20,000 nucleotides of DNA, taken from positions 17,501 to 37,500 of the forward strand of contig JAWQFJ010000580.1 in assembly GCA_034096865.1 (NCBI GenBank), given 5' to 3'. The notes under the pieces are model-generated. The model did not search any database. It was given only the letters and a program-made list of their open reading frames with translations, and was not told where the DNA came from. The DNA is from Theodoxus fluviatilis. Its lineage: Eukaryota > Mollusca > Gastropoda > Cycloneritida > Neritidae. Both the position numbers and the translations under genes were made by a program. This document shows, piece after piece, positions 8,296-14,521 of the stretch. Every line of letters begins with the position of its first letter. Position 1 is the first letter of the stretch.

Positions 8296-10863
8296 CTACA
8301 AAAGTACCGGCTGTATCTGGGAAGTGAACATTTTGAAATACACATCTGGTGACACATTTCCTAATTTTTGTAGACACTTAGTCAGTTGAATCATGCCAGC
8401 TTTTGCTCTAAGTACAAGATCAGACTGTAAAATACTAAAGGACAGTCTCGAAGTGAACAGTGCTCCAAGATATCTGTACTCATTCACAGTCTCAATTCTT
8501 TCCGTCCCCAGATACCACTTCTCATGACCTGCCAGATAACCACCATTTCGGAAAACAATGACCTTTGTTTTTTGTTGGTTTACATCCAGACCAACTGTGT
8601 CTGATGCTTTTTTGAGACTGTTCAATTGGTTTTGCAGACCAACGACGGTGTCCGATACAAGAACTATATCATCTGCGAACAGTAACAGATATATAATCGT
8701 AGCATCAGGCATAAGCTGAATACCATGTTTACCATGTTTGGTTACAATCTTAGCCACATAGTTCACTACAAGAGAAAAAAGTATCGGACTCATTTTACAT
8801 CCTTGCTTTAATCCCTTGGTATATGCAAATGAGTCGCTGTAGCGACCGTTGCACCTTACACTGCTTTGAACATCAAAATACATTGCTTGGATCATCTGGA
8901 GTAGTCTCCCTTTCATCCCATAACCCCGAAGAATTTGCCAAAGTACATTTCTATTTATACTATCGAAAGCTTTCTTAAAATCCACAAAAACAGCATACAG
9001 TTTTCTATGCCTTGACAGATATCTATTGATAACTGAGTGAAGAACAAAAATATTGTCCATCGTCGAATAACCTTTTCTGAAACCTGCTTGTTCCTCTCCA
9101 ATTAGACCATTACTTTCCGCCCAGTCTTGTAACCTGTCGGTGACCACTGAAGTGAATACTTTACTAAAAATACTTGTGATTGAAATTCCCCTATAATTAT
9201 CTTTGATAGCGGGGTCTCCTCTTTTGTAGATTGGTAAGATAGTTGATTTCGTCCAAATATTTGGAAAACACTTTTTGGCAAGCATATTATTGAAAAGCTG
9301 AGCAATGATTGTTATGAGTCTCTGAGGTGTACACTTGAGCATTTCTGCCAATATTTTGTCCTCCCCTGAAACCTTCCTATTCTTCAGTTTATCTATTGCA
9401 CATCTAACCTCTTCCTTAGTTATTTCACAATCAAGGGGTGACAACTCATCTGATGCTAATATGAGTACACTGTAATCAATATCAGTTTGCTGTTGCTGTT
9501 CAGCTAAAGCATGGCTATACATTTCAGAAAAATAATCTTTCCATTCTTCACATGATATACTACAATACATAGCAGATCTAAGGTTAAGCTTTCTCGCCCG
9601 TTTCCAGAACAGGGAAGGGTCTTTAATACTATCTTCTAGACTAGTAAGAGCATTCATTCTATACGACTCTTTCTTTGACTTTAGCAAAGACTTGTACTCT
9701 TTTCTTCTTTGCCTATACGATTCTTTATCACACGTTGCCAATGTGCGGCTGTATCTGCGTAGTAAAGAGCGTAACAGATTCTTGCTTGCCCTACACTCCC
9801 TGTCGAACCACGGCTGGCCGTGTCTTGCTCTCCCACACACAATTGATTTCTTCAAAGGTTCTGCAGCACTCACATAGCAATTTGTAATTGCCTCTGCCGC
9901 AGCGTTTACATCCATATCATCATCTAACAATCTCTCCAATCCTTCTACCCCACTTTGTAAATTGTTTTTAAACTCCTCACTTGATGCCTCTTCCCAAACG
10001 AATTTTTCAATAACAAAAACTTCTCTTACATCATTTGTAATACTGCTTTTACACTTCAAACATAGTTCCATGCACAAATGGGACGATAAGACATTTTCTT
10101 TTACATTAAGTGATGCACAAATGGGAAACAAATCACCGGAAACAAGAAAGTAGTCTATCACACTGTTGCCAGTACTTGACATGTAGGTAAATTTGCCATC
10201 TAAATCACCAGATATGTTCCCGTTCAATATCCACAGATCGAAACCGGCACAAACTGTCAATAATTCAGTACCAAAATCATTTACTGCGCTGTCCTGGGAG
10301 CAACGTGAATCGACAAGCAAATCACGCATACTGTCCGAAATATTAGTGTGTCCTATATCGTGATTACCCGTGCGAGCATTGAAGTCGCCGCACACAATCA
10401 AGGAACAATATGGGAAAGTCACTGTTAGCTGCATCAAACACTGCTGAAGCACTGAAATTCCATTTGTCTCTCCTGATTGACTATAGTACGGAGAACCGGC
10501 AGGCGGAACATATACACATAGCAATATCACGTCCCTGTCTGACATAAACAGTTGATTGTTAAATCTGAAAGCCAGCATGAAATCATAATCTACTTCAATT
10601 TGTTCAACAAACTGAGCTATGCAGTGCTTGATCAAACACACGACACCACCCGATCTACGACCCTTCTCAGATAATTTTCGGGCTGGCGACACAAAACATC
10701 TGAAACAGTTTTCAATACTATCAATTTTAACATATTCAACAAAGGTTTCTACTAAACATACAAACTCAAATTTCTGAATATAAGGAAGAAAGTCAGGGTC
10801 ATCAAATTTCTGCAAAATCCCATTAATGTTCCATGAGAGAAAGTTGCAAATACCTGCCGGCAA
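8296..10863 (-). CDS. LINE ORF2: endonuclease and reverse transcriptase
   Basis: The protein would nick target DNA and copy the element RNA (target-primed reverse transcription). Counting from the TTG at 10863, the AP-endonuclease-like domain spans about residues 7-265: SWNING (10-15), CLVET with the catalytic Glu (36-40), GDFNAR (159-164) and SVIDY (234-238). The last motif reads SSH (260-262) where SDH is usual. The reverse transcriptase spans about 530-830: KRGDPAIKDNYRGI (547-560), FVDFKKAFD with the first catalytic Asp (626-634), GLKQGCKMSP (684-693) and FADD with the other two catalytic Asp (729-732). The frame is open to a TAG at 8296-8298; the C-terminal domain follows in the same frame. 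The start is unclear. The frame is open back to the ORF1 TAG at 10894, but no ATG occurs before residue 96, inside the endonuclease. TTG at 10863 is only the edge used here. Confidence 0.95.
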   Translation of the reverse strand: MPAGICNFLSWNINGILQKFDDPDFLPYIQKFEFVCLVETFVEYVKIDSIENCFRCFVSPARKLSEKGRRSGGVVCLIKHCIAQFVEQIEVDYDFMLAFRFNNQLFMSDRDVILLCVYVPPAGSPYYSQSGETNGISVLQQCLMQLTVTFPYCSLIVCGDFNARTGNHDIGHTNISDSMRDLLVDSRCSQDSAVNDFGTELLTVCAGFDLWILNGNISGDLDGKFTYMSSTGNSVIDYFLVSGDLFPICASLNVKENVLSSHLCMELCLKCKSSITNDVREVFVIEKFVWEEASSEEFKNNLQSGVEGLERLLDDDMDVNAAAEAITNCYVSAAEPLKKSIVCGRARHGQPWFDRECRASKNLLRSLLRRYSRTLATCDKESYRQRRKEYKSLLKSKKESYRMNALTSLEDSIKDPSLFWKRARKLNLRSAMYCSISCEEWKDYFSEMYSHALAEQQQQTDIDYSVLILASDELSPLDCEITKEEVRCAIDKLKNRKVSGEDKILAEMLKCTPQRLITIIAQLFNNMLAKKCFPNIWTKSTILPIYKRGDPAIKDNYRGISITSIFSKVFTSVVTDRLQDWAESNGLIGEEQAGFRKGYSTMDNIFVLHSVINRYLSRHRKLYAVFVDFKKAFDSINRNVLWQILRGYGMKGRLLQMIQAMYFDVQSSVRCNGRYSDSFAYTKGLKQGCKMSPILFSLVVNYVAKIVTKHGKHGIQLMPDATIIYLLLFADDIVLVSDTVVGLQNQLNSLKKASDTVGLDVNQQKTKVIVFRNGGYLAGHEKWYLGTERIETVNEYRYLGALFTSRLSFSILQSDLVLRAKAGMIQLTKCLQKLGNVSPDVYFKMFTSQIQPVLL

Positions 10864-10893
10864 CTCAGTTGTAACAGCGCCTCGGCCACGGTC
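10864..10893 (-). other. In-frame linker between ORF1 TAG and ORF2
   Basis: Ten sense codons (Asp-Arg-Gly-Arg-Gly-Ala-Val-Thr-Thr-Glu) lie between the ORF1 TAG and the TTG that opens the listed ORF2. They are in frame with both ORFs, so a ribosome reading through the TAG would make a continuous ORF1-ORF2 protein. There is no ATG in this linker for conventional reinitiation. Confidence 0.8.
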
Positions 10894-10927
10894 CTAGGCA
10901 GTACCGGTGTCCGTCTGGGATCCAGAC
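10887..10927 (-). promoter_or_regulatory. Possible readthrough structure around the ORF1 amber codon
   Basis: On the minus strand, CACCGGT (10909-10903, one bulged C) can pair with ACCGTG (10892-10887), placing the TAG (10896-10894) in the 10-base loop. Just upstream, GTCTGG and CCAGAC form a perfect 6-bp hairpin with a 3-base loop (10913-10927). The pairing is visible in the sequence. A role in translational recoding is inference; most known readthrough stimulators lie downstream of the stop. Confidence 0.3.
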
Positions 10928-12036
10928 CTAGTAGTGGATCGCGTCTGGATACGGTGGCGTCCCACTTGTCGCCCTGGTACCACGTGCAGCTGACCTCCCT
11001 TGAAGTAAGCATGGTTTCCCGCTTCTCGCGCCTCCTGAAGTTGTCGGCGCTGCTGGTCGGTCCTGTCAGTCGATACGCCGATCCCCTTGTCCTTCAGCTG
11101 GGCTCTGCATCCGAGGATGTCGTACTTGTGCGCGCTTCTGTTGAGGCAGGCGATCAGAGGACGAGACTTGCCCGGCGATGATTTTCCGATTCGGTGAGCT
11201 CTTCTTATGTCTCTTCGTTCCAAGCTGCCAGGTAGAACATCATTCACAGTGTCTAGAAACTTTATCTCTGTGTCTTGAAATGTTTCATTCTCCTGTTCCG
11301 GAACATTGTATAGGATTATGTTATCTCTGCGTGCACGTCTTTCCTGATCTTCCAGCTTCTCCTCTGCTCTATTCGCTCTAGCTGTCATTTCCGCCAACTT
11401 GTCACCGAGGTGGTCAAGGTAATCCTCCTGAGCTATTAGCTTGTCATTCATGTCGTTAACCTCCTTCTTCATCTCCTCCAACTTCCCTTCTAGACGTTGC
11501 ACACAGCCTCTCAGAGTTTTCATTTCCTCCAAGACCGTTGCCGTTGCCTTTTGCTGCCTTCTGTCCCAGTCTTCATTCAGTGCCTTCAGCGCTTCTTCCA
11601 GATCTCTCTTCTCCAATCCAGGTCCCGGGTTTTCTTCCACATTTCCCGACAGGAGGAGAAGGAAGGAGAGATCACGATGGTACTGGGCACTGGACCCTCC
11701 TACTCCGAGACCGACAGAAAAATGACCCAACCTACCACAAGTCTGGCCGTATCTCATTGGCAGTGCCAAACACGACAGCGAAAGGTTCGCGGAAAGCAGG
11801 GCATGCACGGTTTCCCCCTGAACGGCAGTGAAGTTCACAGCTACCGTGCTCAGCCATCCAGCGGTCAAGTTCATCACGAGTCCAGTAATCAGACCAAGCA
11901 CGATCGCCACGTGCAAAAAGCATGCACAACTCAGCACTCCGTTCAGCGAGTCCGAGTTCACTGGCAGAGCACCCCGTGCAGCACGCCGTGCATCAAGACC
12001 AATTCTTGCACGGTACGTTTCTAGGTCAACCCCCAT
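10894..12036 (-). CDS. LINE ORF1: 2A leader plus coiled-coil RNA-binding protein
   Basis: ORF1 proteins bind element RNA and form the ribonucleoprotein with ORF2. I chose the ATG at 12036 because it is the first in the frame and sits in a strong context (GAGATGG); the frame itself is open back to about 12147. The product would be 380 residues. Residues 31-67 hold a hydrophobic, possibly membrane-spanning stretch (AIVLGLITGLVM core). Residues 131-139 are a 2A-like GNVEENPGP. From about 141 to 237 there is a Leu/Glu/Lys-rich coiled coil. An L1-ORF1p-like RRM follows (RRDNIILYNVPE at about 235-246) with the AHRIGKSSPGK and GIGVSTDRTD segments typical of the downstream domain. The Arg/Thr-rich tail ends at a TAG (10894-10896) in frame with ORF2. 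Skipping at the 2A would release a leader of about 138 residues from the RNA-binding part. Confidence 0.92.
   Translation of the reverse strand: MGVDLETYRARIGLDARRAARGALPVNSDSLNGVLSCACFLHVAIVLGLITGLVMNLTAGWLSTVAVNFTAVQGETVHALLSANLSLSCLALPMRYGQTCGRLGHFSVGLGVGGSSAQYHRDLSFLLLLSGNVEENPGPGLEKRDLEEALKALNEDWDRRQQKATATVLEEMKTLRGCVQRLEGKLEEMKKEVNDMNDKLIAQEDYLDHLGDKLAEMTARANRAEEKLEDQERRARRDNIILYNVPEQENETFQDTEIKFLDTVNDVLPGSLERRDIRRAHRIGKSSPGKSRPLIACLNRSAHKYDILGCRAQLKDKGIGVSTDRTDQQRRQLQEAREAGNHAYFKGGQLHVVPGRQVGRHRIQTRSTTRSGSQTDTGTA
11620..11646 (-). other. 2A-like ribosome-skipping motif in ORF1
   Basis: The translated sequence is SFLLLLSGNVEENPGP, ending at the Pro encoded by 11620-11622. The canonical pattern is D-V/I-E-x-N-P-G-P after a hydrophobic, Leu-rich run. 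Everything matches except Asn in place of the usual Asp. 2A-like motifs have been reported in APE-type LINEs of the Rex1, Crack, L2, L2A and CR1 clades (established knowledge). Whether the Asn variant still skips cannot be told from sequence. Confidence 0.9.
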
Positions 12037-12128
12037 CTCAGTGCATGTTAATTCCACAACAATGAAATTGAGGAAACGACTACAAAACCCACAGCAAATT
12101 CCAAACCAACCAACCAACAAACAAACAA

Positions 12129-12838
12129 ACACTTGTACTAGTACCGTTCACGGTTCGCCCTGTGGACAGCCACATACAGGTAAACGTTTGGTGCGTTTTC
12201 AGTTCAAGTTCAACTGGCTCATTCCAACACTCATCAAAACCGACGAAACCAAGAACAACAGATACAAATACAGCCGAATGCTTGCCGCACAAACGTAGTC
12301 TTCTCGGGCCTGGTGAGCCAAGAACACTTGTAATATTCACTTTCACCGATGCGATGTAGACAGCCACACACAGACCAACACTCGGTGCGTTTTCAGTTCA
12401 AGCCCATCTCAAAACTAGTTCGCTCCAACACTCACTAAAACTGCCGAAATCGACCTCAAAAGATGCAAACAAACATAGCAAAGTACTTGCGGCACAAACG
12501 CAGTCGTCTCAGGTCCGGTGGGCAAAGAACACTTGTAATAGTCAATAACTTCCACAGTTCGCAGTTAGCGCTGTAGACAGCTACACAAAGGCCAACCTAG
12601 GTGCGTTTTCAGTTCCAGCCATCTCAAAACGATTTCATTCCAACAATCAGTTAAACTGTCGAAAAGGCACACAAAAGTCACGCAAAAAACACCAAGAAAA
12701 CTTGCCGCATCAACGCAGTTCACTCGGTCCCGCTGAGGAAACAACACTGGTACAGTCACTTTCTCGTTCGCCCTGTAAACAGCTACACTCAGGCCCGGAC
12801 CAGGGAGCACAGCCAAAACACGTCCGCTCTAGTCGACG
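12129..12838 (-). repeat. LINE 5' region: about 3.5 tandem ~200-bp monomers
   Basis: Plus-strand landmarks recur in the same order: AACACTTGTA (12129, 12323, 12528 and, as AACACTGGTA, 12743), then TGTAGACAGCCACACA-like, GTGCGTTTTCAGTTC (12191, 12385, 12601), ATCTCAAAAC, and ATTCCAACA-like boxes. Spacings of 194, 205 and 215 bases define three full monomers. A fourth begins at 12743 and fades near 12838. They lie directly upstream of ORF1, as do the promoter monomers of some mammalian L1 families; a promoter role here is inferred. Weak open frames cross the monomers on minus, but none looks like a conserved protein. Confidence 0.88.
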
Positions 12839-12852
12839 ACTCTGCCGGAAGT

Positions 12853-12892
12853 GAAGAGAGAGAGAGAGAGACACAGAGAGAGAGAGAAACAC

Positions 12893-12963
<71 letters not shown>

Positions 12964-13007
12964 GAGTGAGACAGACAGACAGACAGACAGAGTGAGACAG
13001 AGTGAGG

Positions 13008-13073
<66 letters not shown>

Positions 13074-13075
13074 TA
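12853..13075. repeat. (GA)n/(GACA)n microsatellite
   Basis: A compound array of GA dinucleotides and GACA tetranucleotides runs with several switches between units and ends GACAGATATATGG. It directly adjoins the 5' end of the LINE. The Ser-Leu/Cys-Val and Arg-Glu/Asp-Arg-Gln open frames here come from the repeat and are not genes. Confidence 0.97.
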
Positions 13076-13297
13076 TATGGATGAAAAGGATGAAAGCGGA
13101 AAACGAAGTCATTATTTAGTTATCTGGCTAGACTTAGGAGAGAGTGAGACAGCTACATGCATGATCGGAGTTGATGACAATGATGACTTTTTTTTAACCA
13201 GGGCTCATTTGAAAGCAGATTACTGTTCTCGAGTAAGAAAAAGCAAAAATAATGAAATTAGCCCTTATGCTACCTTCTTGTTGAGGTTCCTCCTCGG

Positions 13298-13298
13298 T

Positions 13299-13362
<64 letters not shown>

Positions 13363-13372
13363 TGTGTGTGTT
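13298..13372. repeat. (TG)n microsatellite
   Basis: About 75 bases of TG dinucleotides carry two interruptions (TTTG and TATG). This is the same class of repeat as the array at the start of the window. Confidence 0.96.
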
Positions 13373-14033
13373 CATAATCTAGTCTTTATTTTCACAGCTC
13401 TCTGCGTCTCCTGGTCTCTGTTGAAATGGTTGAAATGCAGACATAAGGATTTGTCGAGATGCATCTCTTTCAAAAAGAAGAAGAAGAAAGCAGAAGAAAG
13501 ACAAAGAAGCAAAAACACGACTTCAAAATGAAGCACTCAGCTACATGCTTAATGCGTGTACCTTGCTTTTGTTTTATGACTGAAATGCATCGCAGGGCCA
13601 GGTATTCTTTCAGAACTGGCTTTACGAAAAAGTCACTTTTGTTGTGGCAGTTGTCATATTTTTTCATGATTTCCCAAATATCGTGTGCATGTTACGTGCG
13701 TTAATGGGAGGTATTACCCTGCTATTACATTCGCGGCTTGGAGCCCTATACAGCGGGCTCATTTTTTGCTGTTGTAACTGGCATATGCATTGCTTGATTT
13801 TATGTATATTTTTATGAAGGCATTCTCTGGAAGCTTCTCGAGACCTTGGAAGTATGACAATGCTACTCACGGCTGTGCCATTGTTCCCAGCTCGGCAGTC
13901 TCCCGCCTTTTCATCTTCACGCCTAATTGACATCAAAGACAATGCTGTAGTCTGATGTGGTTCCCTTGGGAGCTGTTTGTGTTGATGTCCTGCAAACAGG
14001 GAGGCAATAAAAGGCCCAATTTGTGTTCGCACT
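13373..14033. other. Unique sequence with a small AAG-rich patch
   Basis: The stretch 13471-13515 is rich in AAG units. The rest is mixed sequence. A minus-strand open frame at 13664-14074 has no recognisable domain and runs into the inverted-repeat element, so I do not accept it as a gene. Confidence 0.4.
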
Positions 14034-14521
14034 CTGGGGCGGGTTTCAAAATAGGTAGTCGATCTTGGTCGCAAGATCTTGCTTCGCAGTAAGAGCTAGC
14101 TTAAAAAAAAACTACCCAACGTGACGAACTAATGCGCATGCGTAGACGTCACGACAAGAGGTGAACTAGCCACATTTCAATGGCCGACGTGTTGCCGGTT
14201 CATTCAGAAAACGCTCTATTTCGAGATACTAGCAACCCATCCAAAGAAAATATAAGCCATGCACAGCATTAATTTATCAAAGGTGTATGTTGAATGCATT
14301 AATAGATCGTGAAACCTCCTACAGTTTACACATCGAATGCAGGTCAACGCATCCACGCCGAACTTTTGTCTCGAATCTTAAAAGCTAGGCACCTCTCAAG
14401 CTGCCTCGCTCAATCTACGCTCGTCTACGATTGGCTCGCTAGCAAGCAAAGAATGAAACTGCCCATTCGGCGAGATCTGCGTAGATCTACCGAGATCTTC
14501 GCATTTTCAAACCCGCCCCTG
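14034..14521. mobile_element. Short inverted-repeat element, probably hAT-like MITE
   Basis: The left end CTGGGGCGGGTTTCAAAAT and the inverse of the right end CAGGGGCGGGTTTGAAAAT match at 17 of 19 positions. The CAGGGGCGG start is like the terminal repeats of many hAT transposons. Both subterminal regions carry AGATCT/AAGATCTT boxes: GCAAGATCTTGC on the left, three AGATCT spaced by 4 bases at about 14474-14499 on the right. At 488 bases with no transposase frame it would be non-autonomous. The 8-base flanks (TTCGCACT and GAGTGACT) match at only three positions, so no target duplication is clear; the insertion may be old or the ends slightly misplaced. Confidence 0.6.

Larger units (their letters stand above)
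7393..12838 (-). mobile_element. APE-type non-LTR retrotransposon, CR1/L2-like, near full length
   Basis: Read on the minus strand the parts are in the order of an autonomous LINE: tandem 5' monomers (12838-~12129), ORF1 (12036-10894), ORF2 with endonuclease and reverse transcriptase (10893-7459, with one internal TAG), and a short 3' UTR ending in a tetranucleotide tail (7458-7393). No LTR and no RNase H domain are seen. An L1-type RNA-binding ORF1, a 2A-like motif, a CCHC box near the ORF2 C-terminus and a short tandem-repeat tail rather than poly(A) fit the CR1/L2 group. The exact clade needs a reverse-transcriptase phylogeny. The intact frames suggest a young insertion. The 5' limit is uncertain (about 12795-12852) because the last monomer fades into simple repeat. 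Flanking GA repeats hide any target-site duplication. Confidence 0.95.

Noticed and set aside
12080..12816. Minus-strand open frames of 83-95 codons across the LINE 5' monomers
   Set aside because: They begin at non-ATG codons, differ between monomers and lack conserved protein features; they are better explained as 5' untranslated sequence.
12710..13382. Cys-Leu-Ser-Val and Arg-Glu-Asp-Gln open frames
   Set aside because: They are products of the (GA)/(GACA) and (TG) microsatellites.
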